DNA of 64,000 nucleotides from Cercophora sp. LCS_1. Its lineage: Eukaryota; Ascomycota; Sordariomycetes; Sordariales; Lasiosphaeriaceae. Location: positions 868,001 through 932,000 of the forward strand of contig JAPZLL010000002.1 of the NCBI GenBank assembly GCA_036250225.1, written 5' to 3'. Both the position numbers and the translations under genes were made by a program. The notes under the pieces were generated by a model. It did not search any database. It was given only the letters and a program-made list of their open reading frames with translations, and was not told the DNA's origin. This document shows, in pieces, positions 35,383-45,103 of the stretch (its first letter is position 1; the number at the start of each line of letters is the position of its first letter).

Positions 35383-36714
35383 ATGTCCTTCACGACGATT
35401 CCGATCCTCGATTTATCTCTTGCGAAGGACGAGGCAACGAAGCCAGCCTTCCTCGCAGAGCTTCGCCATGCCTTGATGGAAGTCGGTTTCCTGTATGTCA
35501 AAAACGTCGGGATATCAAACGATGATTTCGAGCGTGTCATCAAAGAGGGTAAGGCCTTTTTTGACATCCCAGAAGACGAGAAGTGAGTTTCTGTTATGCG
35601 TCAACATGTCAATTATATTCTAGATTCTAACATGACCGTACCAGGTTGAAGATTGAAATGAAGAATGCGAAATCATTCCTTGGTTACTCCCGGCTCTCGG
35701 CCGAGATCACAGCCGGCGCCATCGACCACCGGGAGCAGATTGATCTCTCGACAGAGCACCCTGTGCCCGAGCCTGGCGCGCCCCTTCACCACAACCTCGT
35801 CGCGCCTAATCAGTGGCCTTCAGATGACGTGCTTCCCAACTTCCGGGCCGTCTTTACCGACTGTATGATGATCCCTAACACCCTCATAACTAAGAGGAGT
35901 CGTGGCTTATATAAACACATTTCAGATATGAAACGCATGGGCGAGATTTCCATCTACTTCACCAGCCTGATTGCTGAGGCCATTGAGTTGCCTAACAATG
36001 CATTCGACAAGTACTTTGACGAGGACCAGCAGCATAAGCTTAAGATCGTCAAGTATCCTGATGCAGGATACCTCGGCGCAAAGGGCAAAGATGGGAACCA
36101 GGGTGTTGGTCCGCACAAGGACTCAAGTACGTTCGCTCTGTCAATGAGAGGACGGCTAGTCGCTAACGGTAGACCCAGTGCTCTCGAGCTATTTGCTCCA
36201 AGCGTCACACCACAAAGGTCTTCAGGTCCAGAACATGAAAGGAGAGTGGATCGATTGTCCGCCTATCGAGGGGACACTTGTTGTTGCCATCGGTCAGGCC
36301 CTGGAAGCACTGACACAGGGTGTTTGTGTGAGCACTACTCACCGCGTGCTCAGTCCCGCTGCGGGCGAGGGGGCGCGATTCTCGATCCCCTTCTTCCAGG
36401 GCGTCAAGCGTGATGCCGAGTTTGAGGACTTGGAAAATGTGGGTGTGGGAAAGGTCCCTGAGCACATCAAGGACCAGAGGAGAAAGGTGCTGGAGCGTTA
36501 CGGGACAAGGCTGGACGATTGCGAGTTCACATTTAGGACGGGCGGGGTAGCGAAGACGCTGGGCGAGGCCACCTTTAGGAACAGGGTCAAGAGTCATCCT
36601 GATGTTGGGGAGAGGTGGTATCCGGACATCCTCGCGAGTATTAGGGAGGAGCAGGTGCGAGCCGCTCAAAGTGTTGGGATCCGTCCGTCGGCAGGGACGC
36701 CGGTGGCGGCTTAA
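35383..36714 (+). CDS. Isopenicillin N synthase-type Fe(II)/2-oxoglutarate oxygenase
   Basis: Four exons: 35383-35582, 35645-35862, 35926-36126 and 36179-36714, giving 384 aa. The N-terminal DIOX_N domain is recognised from TIPILDLSLAKDEATK and the VGFLYVKNVGIS motif. The double-stranded beta-helix core holds the facial triad His203-x-Asp205 (GPHKDS) and distal His261 (STTHRVLSP). Arg273-x-Ser275 (ARFSIPFF) is the 2-oxoglutarate carboxylate-binding motif. All required residues are present, so it should be active. Family members range from IPNS and flavonoid or gibberellin oxidases to many uncharacterised fungal enzymes; the substrate is not predictable. Its neighbours are housekeeping genes, not a biosynthetic cluster. 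Confidence 0.9.
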
Positions 36715-37218
36715 TGAACACAAATACCAGCAATGCTTGTTTTCCAAAGAGACCATTTCATGCATGAGGCTCAGCTTCTCCTCAAAAGGGAGCACCTAGA
36801 CAATGTCAAGGAGCCTTGCCATCACTTCAGGGACGGGACATGCCACGCTGCTCGGAAGGGCTCGGCAGAAAAGCCTGCTGGGTACACTTGCTTTTTTGCT
36901 TGAACGCCAAAAAAAAACCCAAAAAAATCTTTTAAAAAAACTGGGTTGCGTGATCAGCCTTTCCCCAACCCACTACGAGCTTACTGGGTCGGCGGACAAT
37001 GCCAATACAACGTAAGTTGATATTGCCAATATCATGTCATTTTTGGTGCTGTTTTTCAATGTGCTGCTGTCCCAAATCAAAAATGACACACGCCCTGCTA
37101 ATGCTCAACACCGTCCCCATATCATCCTCACCCGTGTGGAACTCCCAGTCATTTATGATAAGTGTGAAGTCGTTGGCTCGTATAACGTCCCCCGTTCGCA
37201 TGCAGCAGGCACTAACTC
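36715..37218. other. Convergent 3' flanks
   Basis: About 500 bp between the oxygenase and the small zinc-finger gene. It contains A-rich tracts near 36910-36940, consistent with 3' ends. No gene seen. Confidence 0.5.
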
Positions 37219-37624
37219 TTACTTGGCGGGAGCAGCGGCCTGGAAACCAGGGAAGCACTGCACCAGTGTTTTGTTGTGTTTGTTGACAGCGTGCTCGGTC
37301 AGTGCGGCCTCGCGGGTTGTGGAGAGGAAGGTCGCCTTGCATGTGTCGCATTGGATGTTCATCGCCTTGGCGTTCTGTTGAAGGGAAGTCAGTATACCAT
37401 GTTTCGCTAGCCACATGTTTTGTTCTCTCGAGATGCGAAGCAACATACAACTTTCAACTGCGACTTGGCCGTGCCACCCGCGTTCTTCGCGTTGCGCTCG
37501 CGCTTCTGCGCAGCCTTGGCTCCCTATTTTGTGTGTATAGCGGTCAGCCTTCAAGGTGTCCTTCCTGGGGGTTGTAAAGGGGGGTTGTCGAAGAGCAGGG
37601 TCGTCATACGTTACCACCACCCAT
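37219..37624 (-). CDS. Small basic C2H2 zinc-finger protein (zf-met2/SERF-like)
   Basis: Three exons: 37610-37624 (15 nt), 37452-37523 and 37219-37374, giving 80 aa. The N-terminal half is GAKAAQKRERNAKNAGGTAK, a Lys/Arg/Ala-rich stretch of the 4F5/SERF type. The C-terminal half holds one zinc finger: CDTCKATF with the His pair in LTEHAVNKHNK. This arrangement matches a widespread eukaryotic family of ~75-80 aa proteins (zf-met2, At2g23090-like) of unknown cellular role. Branch point GCTGACC and acceptor TAG flank the second exon. Divergent from the HhH-like gene. Confidence 0.88.
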
Positions 37625-38451
37625 TTTGTCGAAAAGTCAGGGGTCTTCTGGTGAGATCGGTGAGGTAGAATTCGTCTACAAAGCAAAGGGCTCGTTGCGG
37701 TTGCTGGTGCGAATGCCTTCAAGGACAAGTGAGACCTCGGACCGTGGGGGTGCCGCCACAATTTTTTCCCCTCCGTTTGGTTTAAAGTGGGGCGCTCCCA
37801 GCGATAACCGAGCAGGGGTGACGCGCTTGGAGCGCGCTTCTCGCCGGCACAGACGGGATTGACGCTTGGGACAGCAAGTCCACAACAAAAAAATAAACGG
37901 CACACATAGAGAGCCGAGGGGATATTCATCCACTAAAAAGGAGTATATCAAAGATCCCGGTGCATCACTTGGTATTTGAACATGCTAAAATAACACTAAA
38001 AAGTAGTTGAAGTTTTTTGTCAGCGCTTATTAGAATTTAGGATACCAGTTCAGGCCACTTGAAGTGGCATCAACTGAATTAAATGTGCCTTTTTTTGGTC
38101 ACCAACTTGGCAGGAAACAACGAATGGATTGACACGTGAAAACCGTTCCTTTCCTGCTCCCAATTGCTCCGTGCACCTATTTCTTGGGCCTACCAATACC
38201 GAGATTTCGAATCCACATGCTGCCAGCCCAATACCCATCATTCAGTGTCGACTGTCCGAAACGCCAACCTTGTCGTCGCTTCTCGTTCCCTGTTTCGTGA
38301 TTCTGACCCACGACGCTCCGTGGTCCCGGCGCGTATTCCCGTCCCCCCAAGCCGCTGGCGCATCAAGCCGAGTGGATCTCAACGGCGGCATCCCCTTGCC
38401 CCTGACCCGGCACGCAGCCCAAGCGACTGAGGTGCAGCAAGAGCCGCCGCA
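37625..38451. promoter_or_regulatory. Divergent promoter region, zf-met2 / HhH-like gene
   Basis: 827 bp between two divergent ATGs, with an A/T-rich stretch at about 37930-38060. No discrete motif could be assigned with confidence and no coding frame is convincing. Confidence 0.4.
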
Positions 38452-39416
38452 ATGGGAAAGTCGACCGTTCCATTGCCCGAGAGCATCACCGCTAGCGAGT
38501 TCGAGAGCTACCTCGGAAAGTATCCGGCCTGTATTGAGGCTATATCCAATTCCAAAGGAGGTAGGCAACTCGCCCAAAGCCAAAAACGTAGCATCATCCC
38601 TGATGTTTGACGACAGCCAAGGCCGGTCAGTCGGCCCTGGTGGACCTCGACCACTACCGTTATCACGAAGCCGTGCAACTCTATGGCTCAGGTAAAGATG
38701 CGCCAAGCATGGAGCTTGATGAAGTCAAACGCTTGGTAGAATGGAAACTGTACGTTGGGCTATCCTCAGCTTTGGGTGTCACCACATGCTGGGCCTAACT
38801 AATCAATCTCGCAGTCGACACGGGACATTCAGACCAAGTCTGATGAAACTGGTGTCGTCAAATCCTCCGGATGTCGTAAAGGACACGATCGAGAAGGCCA
38901 TCAGCTTGTATCGTGACAAATCAGACGTGAGCGGAGCGCTTCAGATCTTGACCCAGTTAAAGGGAATCGGCCCGGCTACGGCATCCTTGCTACTTGCGGT
39001 CCACGATGCAGACAATATCATCTTCTTTGCCGATGAGGCATTCTACTGGTGAGTTGCTGGCAACCGCCTCACCGGTGCTCCGCCGTGGTTTGCAGTCCAA
39101 CTGATGTGTGGACAGGCTATGCTGCAACGGCTCAAAGGGTCCCATCAAATACAACGCAAAGGAGTACATTGCCTTGACCGAGAGGGCTCAGGTAGTAGCA
39201 AAGCGACTCAGTGTCAACGCAGTGGACGTGGAGCGCGTGGCTTTTGTCCTGATGCGACAGCAAAGTGACGGCGAGGGTCTCACCACGGGAGCCGAAACGA
39301 AGGTAGCGATCTCGGCTAAGAACACCAAACCAGCTGCCGCAAAGAGGAAGATATCGGATGAGAAAGCCGATACCAAAACCCCCACTCGTCGGTCGAAACG
39401 AGGGAAACAGGCGTAA
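38452..39416 (+). CDS. Conserved protein with helix-hairpin-helix-like motif
   Basis: Four exons: 38452-38560, 38617-38749, 38815-39048 and 39116-39416, giving 258 aa with phases that agree at each junction. The N-terminal half has YRYHEAVQLYG and a charged helix ending VEWKLRHGTFRP. The central segment LKGIGPATASLLLAV looks like the GxGxxTA hairpin of DNA-glycosylase-type HhH motifs, followed by IIFFADEAFYW. The C-terminal ~45 residues are Lys/Arg-rich (KRKISDEK, RRSKRGK) and resemble a nuclear localisation signal. No catalytic Lys/Asp pair of the HhH-GPD class could be assigned. I know of similar fungal hypothetical proteins but no characterised member. Confidence 0.78.
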
Positions 39417-39948
39417 ACGCCAGGCGCCGGGACGGGGAGCCGATCGATCTGAGAGCTGGCGCATACCGGCTCGCGGCATTGCAAGAGAGCGAGGCCATTT
39501 CAGCCCTGCAACGGTGCCCTGAGCGGAAGCAACCTAGATACCCGAGCGACTGTTCGGGCCATTGCTTCTTAATGTGGGTAGGGCGTAGAAAAACCCCTAT
39601 TGGCGAGACTCTGGCAAATTTTCCGCAATTCCTCCTCCGGCTCCCACGGGCCGCCGCCCCTGCTGTCGGCTCGACAGGGGTCACCATTGACACCAACTCG
39701 CCGGACACATTGCATCCACCGCCAAACATACCGCTATCCGGGGCGGCGATGCAGGAACCGGGCAATTGGATACGTGTTCCGGCACAAAAAGATGGGTATA
39801 TCTCGACGAGCTAGAGCCGTTTGGCCAGCATGTAACGCACCCATGCCCGGAAAGCAGACACCTGCTCCAGCTCTTTCAACCTTGAAGATCCCCCTTGTCT
39901 TTCCTGACTCTCTGAATTCTGTTCTCTGCTTTGCTATGTTGCTCACCC
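39417..39948. other. Promoter region of the DUF1479 gene
   Basis: About 530 bp between two plus-strand genes. A frame across 39479-39814 is open but featureless. Pyrimidine-rich DNA precedes the downstream ATG. Confidence 0.45.
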
Positions 39949-41421
39949 ATGCCCTCAACCATGGCCATCACCGCTTGGCCAGCAGTAACGAATGGGCTAC
40001 CGACGAAGCAGGATAAGATGCAGATGTTTTCGTGTCCCGAACCGATCCACCTACCGCCTCGGTTCGCTGCTCTGAAGGAAAGTCTGGCCTCGGGGAGGGA
40101 GGTGGCCCTGACTTCGTCATGGAACCGACTCCTGCATGCTATACGGGGAGAAGCGAGGGCCGTATCAAATCAAGGCTCGAAAGCAATTCCCACGATCAAC
40201 TTTGCCGATATTTCCAAGGCGAAGCATGCAGGGACCTTTCAGCACGAGCTTCGACAACGAGGAGTTGGTATCATACGAAATGTCGTTCCGCGGAGCACAG
40301 CACTCGAGTGGGAAGAGGGAATCGGGTGTTCCCTTTCCCAAAACCCTACTACAAAGGCCTCTCCGGCAAAAGACCCCCAGCTTTACGAGACATACTGGAG
40401 CTTGCCACAAGTTCAAGCCCGGGCTCATCCAAATGTGCTCGAGGCCCAAAGGTTTGCCATGGGAATATGGGCATCAAAAGACCCAAGCTCTCCCATCTCG
40501 ACAAGTTTCCCCATCACATACGCCGACCGCGTACGAATACGAATCCCAACCTTTGAGAACATCACACCAAGCGCACACATTGACGGCGGGAGCGTCGAGC
40601 GATGGGAACCCGACGGTTACGGGTCATCAAACACATACAAACACATATTTGACGGACACTGGGAACACTACGATCCATGGGAAAGCAGCACCCGCCTCTC
40701 AGTCACCAGCGATCTCTACCGAGGAGCCGGCTCCTGCTCGATCTTCCGCGCTTTTCAAGGCCTGCTAGCAACAAGCCCAACCAGCAAACCACTCCAAGTG
40801 TGCCCCATGCTTCGTTTGACCACCGCTTATTTTCTCCTCCGCCCCTTCTTCGGCCCGTCGTCGTCGTCATCGTCATTAGACAACTGGACCCTCAGCCAAC
40901 CCCAGAGCAGCATCCTTCACGGAGCTCTCCCCAGTTACACCCAAGCCATCAACCCCGCCCTTCATCCACATCTCCAACTCGACAAAACCTTGGTTAATAT
41001 AGACCATCTCGACCCGGGCGACTATGTCATCTGGCATCCTGACTTGATCCACGTCATGGACCATCCGCACACCTCACCGCGCCCAAGCGTGGCCATGTAT
41101 CTCCCGGCATGTCCACTGACACAAACAAACGCGCTGTACCTCGCCCGCCAGAGGCAAATGTTTCTGCTGGGCCACCCAGGACCTGATTTTGCTGGGGGAC
41201 GCGGCGAGAGCGACTACCAGGGGCGGCTCGGCGTGCAGGATGTCAACGATGCCGGAGGTGATGACGGGCTCAGGGCGATGGGGCTGTTCCCGTTTGACGA
41301 GGAAGAGGCCGAATCCGAGGCGGAGAGGAGGGTACTTTCAATGGCCAATGCCATCTTGTTTCCATACTTGTATGATAGTGTACGACAAAGGCGCGGGAGC
41401 GATGGGAAATTCGGGTTCTGA
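39949..41421 (+). CDS. DUF1479 family Fe(II)/2-oxoglutarate oxygenase-like protein
   Basis: Single exon, about 490 aa from 39949; the ATG at 39961 (MAITAWPAV) has a better context and would give 486 aa. Characteristic blocks of the YbiU/DUF1479 family are YWSLPQVQARAHPNVLEAQ, RIPTFENITPSAHIDGGSVE, IFDGHWEHYDPWE and QVCPMLRLTTAYFLLRPFF. A candidate metal triad is His-x-Asp in AHIDGG plus the His in IWHPDLIHVMD. Arg in SPRPSVAMYLP may bind 2-oxoglutarate. The family is common in fungi and bacteria and structurally related to Fe/2OG dioxygenases, but no substrate is established to my knowledge. No signal peptide, so probably cytosolic. Confidence 0.88.
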   Translation: MPSTMAITAWPAVTNGLPTKQDKMQMFSCPEPIHLPPRFAALKESLASGREVALTSSWNRLLHAIRGEARAVSNQGSKAIPTINFADISKAKHAGTFQHELRQRGVGIIRNVVPRSTALEWEEGIGCSLSQNPTTKASPAKDPQLYETYWSLPQVQARAHPNVLEAQRFAMGIWASKDPSSPISTSFPITYADRVRIRIPTFENITPSAHIDGGSVERWEPDGYGSSNTYKHIFDGHWEHYDPWESSTRLSVTSDLYRGAGSCSIFRAFQGLLATSPTSKPLQVCPMLRLTTAYFLLRPFFGPSSSSSSLDNWTLSQPQSSILHGALPSYTQAINPALHPHLQLDKTLVNIDHLDPGDYVIWHPDLIHVMDHPHTSPRPSVAMYLPACPLTQTNALYLARQRQMFLLGHPGPDFAGGRGESDYQGRLGVQDVNDAGGDDGLRAMGLFPFDEEEAESEAERRVLSMANAILFPYLYDSVRQRRGSDGKFGF

Positions 41422-41852
41422 TACAAGGGGTTAGATGGGATAGATTGTATTGTGCACATGCAAATTGCTCAGGCAGGATATTTACAACACTTGCGGAAGC
41501 TTCCTTGGAAACCGGGTTGTACCCCTTTCTCATCGAGAATTCCTCTCTGAATTTGGATTATTTTGGTATAAGGTTCGTAAATATAGAGACGTTCCTATTG
41601 CGGATGGCAAAATCCAGATTCAGACAATACTTCTTACAGACTGGCCCAAGCCCAAACAACACCTATAGACCACTAACAGTCATATCTCTCATAAGACCTC
41701 TGCGCCGAAGCCACAACTCATTTCGACCTCCAGCTCTAGTCCCAAATTGACGGCGAAGGTACCGAAACCTGATGCCGAGCAAGGAGCCTATCCTTGCTAT
41801 CGCAGGGGGTGACGGGATTGAGATCAGCAAGCTCCGGGATAAGTAGATCATC
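41422..41852. other. Convergent 3' flanks
   Basis: 431 bp between the convergent DUF1479 and BAP31-like genes. A/T-richer than the coding DNA. No gene seen. Confidence 0.5.
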
Positions 41853-42879
41853 CTACTGATCCTTCTTGGAAACGCCACCCTGCTTGAACTGAGGGGACCT
41901 GTCGACCATGTCGTTGTATTCGCGCTGGAGACCCTCGCACTGCTTCTTCAAGGTCTGGAGGTCCTTTTCCTTGCTCTCCAGCTGCTTCTTCAACTTGGAG
42001 ACCTCTCCAGAATCGGCCGTCTGGCCATCCCCCTTGGTCTTGAAGTCCACAATCTTCTCCTCGAGCTTGAGGTTGTCGACGTTCAGGACGAAAAGTCGGT
42101 TCAAGACGATCGCGAGGAAGAGGGTGAAGCCGCAGAGGTACATGTTGCGCTGTGCGTAGAACTTGCGAGACTGGACCTCAAGTCGCTCGTGGCCCAACAC
42201 CGCAGCCCTGCTGGGGCAGTGATTAGTGATCGCAAGACGGAAAAAAGGTATGGTATGATCTTACCCTCCTTGCTGGCTGTTTTCGGTGGCGGTCACCAAT
42301 TCTATTTGCACCCGGTAGACACGGTTGACACTGTCGACAAAGAGAATCGCGATGAAGACGAAGGCGATCCTGAGAAAGTGCATGAGTTTGCCAACAATAG
42401 GGTTTTCGGAAATGAAGCTATTTTGGAGACCCAATGTTGGTTACTGCGACATAGTTGTGGGAGAAGGGGGTGTGCATACTCGTAGATCTTCCTCCTGAAC
42501 GTGAGCGGGCGGACCGGGATCATCAAGACCACGACCATTGCCATCTCTAACACGAGAAGCATAAACACCTGGAAATTTAAAGTCAGAATGGAAAGGTGGG
42601 TAAGCTGGATAGCAATCATTGCAATTGCAGGCCGGCATGGGGAAACAGTATGCACCCTGTCTGGAGCTTGCGAAGGTAGACCCGTCCGTGAGCGATGCCG
42701 ACACGCTCCACTAGAGCTTCCAGAGCTTTACCAGAAGTTCAGGCATCGCGTTCAAGCATGTCGGGATCCTTTGGCTGCCCTGGGCAATCCGGAAGAGTTC
42801 CATGGCAATCATAGCGCCCATGACGATGAACGAGGAAAAGGGAGGGACATTAGCGTACCAATGTGAAGTAGAGCGTCAT
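41853..42879 (-). CDS. BAP31/Yet family ER membrane protein
   Basis: Four exons: 42859-42879 (seven codons), 42480-42568, 42265-42417 and 41853-42207, giving 205 aa. There are three predicted membrane segments: the N-terminal MTLYFTLVFMLLVLEMAMV, the FVFIAILFVDSVNRVYRV segment and YLCGFTLFLAIVLNRLFVL. The family blocks LTFRRKIYDFISENPIVGKL and GHERLEVQSRKFYAQRNMYL are intact. The C-terminal tail is a coiled coil (about residues 135-190). The last residues, SKKDQ, fit the cytosolic KKxx dilysine ER-retrieval signal. BAP31 relatives (yeast Yet1-3) act as cargo or quality-control factors at the ER. The first intron is unusually long (290 nt). Confidence 0.92.
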
Positions 42880-44641
42880 TTTGGCGGCTTTTCTTGGGTC
42901 CGCGGTGGTTTCTTGTGGTTTATGTCGTCGAGGCAATGGAGAGATTGCAGAAGAGCTGCTGTTCGCAGAGGTTCAAAGGTGAGGTTGAGTTCTGTTGTGC
43001 TCAAAGAAGAGCTTCGAAGCTGTGACGTGTTTAGCACAAGCGAAGTGGGCTGTCGTTGCCTGGCGTCGAGCAATGACAGGGGGGAAGTTGACAACGTCAT
43101 CGCTGTGACGGTGCGCGGGGGCTGCCTCTTATTGTCCACTTTATCTTGTGCTTGAACCACAACCACGATGTGTGGATATCCTATCGACACTAAACCGACC
43201 ATTTCAAGGTAGATATTCCCTCATATTGTCTGTTTTCACATAATTTTGGATTTCCTAGGACCAGTTTTGGCGTAGTAGCATGGTCCCCAACCCAGCCAAC
43301 TTGGTGCCGTCCTCTTGTATTTTGTACAATATGTGGCTGACACCTGTGCGTCCCGAGGGGCATATGTGGCGTCAGTGGGGAGAGGGTTCAGCTGCAAAGA
43401 CCGACAGACTTGAAGCCAGCGTGTTCACCGTCGCCCTCTTCGCTCCAAGCAAACAGAAATGCAGCCGTAAATTTACTTTGAAGTTTGCCGGCGATCATAT
43501 ACCAAACGGCACATCTTAGTTTCCAAACTTGTAGATGCAACCCCCCAGATGTCACGGCTTGGAGCACCAGGGCCTCAACTTCAGCTTCTCAACCCCACAG
43601 ATGCATTCGAATGCGACCAACAGAACTCTATAAACTTCACATTATATTGAGATGTCGGTAGCTTGATGAATACACTCGCCGATGACGCGTTCTCCGCTCT
43701 GGACGCGAAGAACCGACCCGGTTGATGGACTAGCTCTGCGAACCCAGCTGAAATCTTCGCTCCGCCCCAGCCTATGTCCCGTATCAAACCCAGGAACCCA
43801 TGCCTTTCGTATTGTGTACACGGAACCCGACCAGGCTAGGGATTCGGGGTGAGCCCTGCCTCCGAGTCCATTATTTCATTCTTCGGAGCCAAAATCTGCT
43901 GAACAATCGGGTGAAAATCGAGTGATTGCGGCTGACAAGGAAGCTGAGCGGACAACACCCGTCCTCAAACTCTTCATTGGATTGGGTAGGTAGCGGGTGT
44001 AGAATCCACCAACTCGCCGATTGGTTTGCTCGACCCTGAAACGTGCTGTAGCCTTTCCAGCTTGTTCGCAAAAGCCGTCTGAGTGGCCATGAGCTCCGCC
44101 TTCTGCACGGCGGAGCCCCGGGCTCGGCCTCGCGGGGAGGCACAGGCACAAAAGGGATCGCGAAGCTTTCCATCCCATGTACCACATGCATTCCCTCCCC
44201 CCTTCCTCACTCTGATTCGAGACGTCGGCCGAAGGCTTAAGGGGTATTTCTTGCAGAACAAAAAAATGTGGTCTGGTCCTGCCTTCTCTTGAGTCTCTGG
44301 GTCCCTCTCCACCTCCACCTTCCCCAAACAATATTTCGTCCATTCTTTTCAAAAGCAAAAATAAAGGCAACGCTCACCTCATCCGCTGAGACCCGGCAAG
44401 ATCGGCATCTCCCCCGCCTAGCTGTCCCCGATCGCCCGCCGTGTTGGCTCTCCAACCTGACGGTGGAGCTCGGGATTTGGCCTTGCATCTTCGAGATCCA
44501 CCCGTATCGCGCGCGCCGTCAAAGGAAAAATAGCCAAAGGATCTCCCCTTTGGCTATTCTTGTCTTCTCTTTCGTCTCTCGCCCTTGTTGGCAGTCTCCT
44601 CCTTTCTCGTCCCGACAAACGTTGCCTGGAAACGAACAACG
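42880..44641. other. Intergenic region, BAP31-like / secreted peptide gene
   Basis: 1.76 kb of divergent upstream DNA. It contains the inverted repeat listed separately and, next to the downstream ATG, a long pyrimidine-rich leader typical of fungal 5' UTRs. Open frames at 43.9-44.4 kb on the minus strand are not convincing. Confidence 0.45.
44529..44558. repeat. Perfect 12-bp inverted repeat with 6-nt loop
   Basis: Arms AATAGCCAAAGG (44529-44540) and CCTTTGGCTATT (44547-44558) are exact reverse complements around ATCTCC. It lies 84-113 nt upstream of the secreted-peptide ATG. It could fold as an RNA hairpin if transcribed or act as a dyad protein-binding site; neither is shown by the sequence. 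Confidence 0.95.
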
Positions 44642-45103
44642 ATGCGGTTTCAGCTCCTGCTGTCGCCGCTCCCTGCGGTCATCTCTCTCGCCGGCATGGT
44701 CTCGTCCACTCCGATCCGATGTCCCGACGTAGGTTACTTTTCTACCGGCATCTAAAAACAGCTAGTTGCTCGCTCGACAAAGGTTGTCTGCCGAATATCT
44801 CTTTCCTGGTTTACTTGCAGGTCAAGTTTGTAGCCCAGTGGTACCCGCCTTACTGGTTTTGTGAGCGTAGGGAGTTTTACCTGGGACGGCACTTTACAGT
44901 TCCAGCCTTGTCAAACGCCATGAGCGGACCGTGAAAGAGATATTCAGCAGAATCATCGAGCAGCTCACCATCCCGGAGCACAAGGATACACTACTGACTC
45001 TAAACAGTTGAAACGAGACGCCATTCTCAGGGGCGATCTGCCAAAGGAGGCCTGCTGTAGCTACGGTCGCTGTTTTGGGGATGTTGTCGTTGCATCTGGG
45101 TGA
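44642..45103 (+). CDS. Small secreted cysteine-containing peptide
   Basis: Proposed two-exon gene: 44642-44728 joined to 45008-45103, giving 60 aa. The intron has donor GTAGGT, branch CTGAC (44994-44998) and acceptor AACAG. Exon 1 encodes a signal peptide (MRFQLLLSPLPAVISLAGMV, cleavage near SS-TP) and one Cys (IRCPD). Exon 2 encodes a dibasic LKR site followed by LPKEACCSYGRCFGDVVV and a stop six residues after GD. I recall this CCSYGxCxGDV ending in small secreted proteins of other ascomycetes, with no known function. An alternative acceptor at 44820 would instead give a 66-aa product with a different C-terminus (VKFVAQWYPPYW). Four cysteines in total could form two disulfides. Confidence 0.55.

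Noticed and set aside
35383..41421. A biosynthetic gene cluster built on the two Fe/2OG oxygenases
   Set aside because: No PKS, NRPS, terpene synthase, P450, dedicated transporter or pathway regulator lies nearby; neighbours are utp17, zf-met2, HhH-like and BAP31-like genes.
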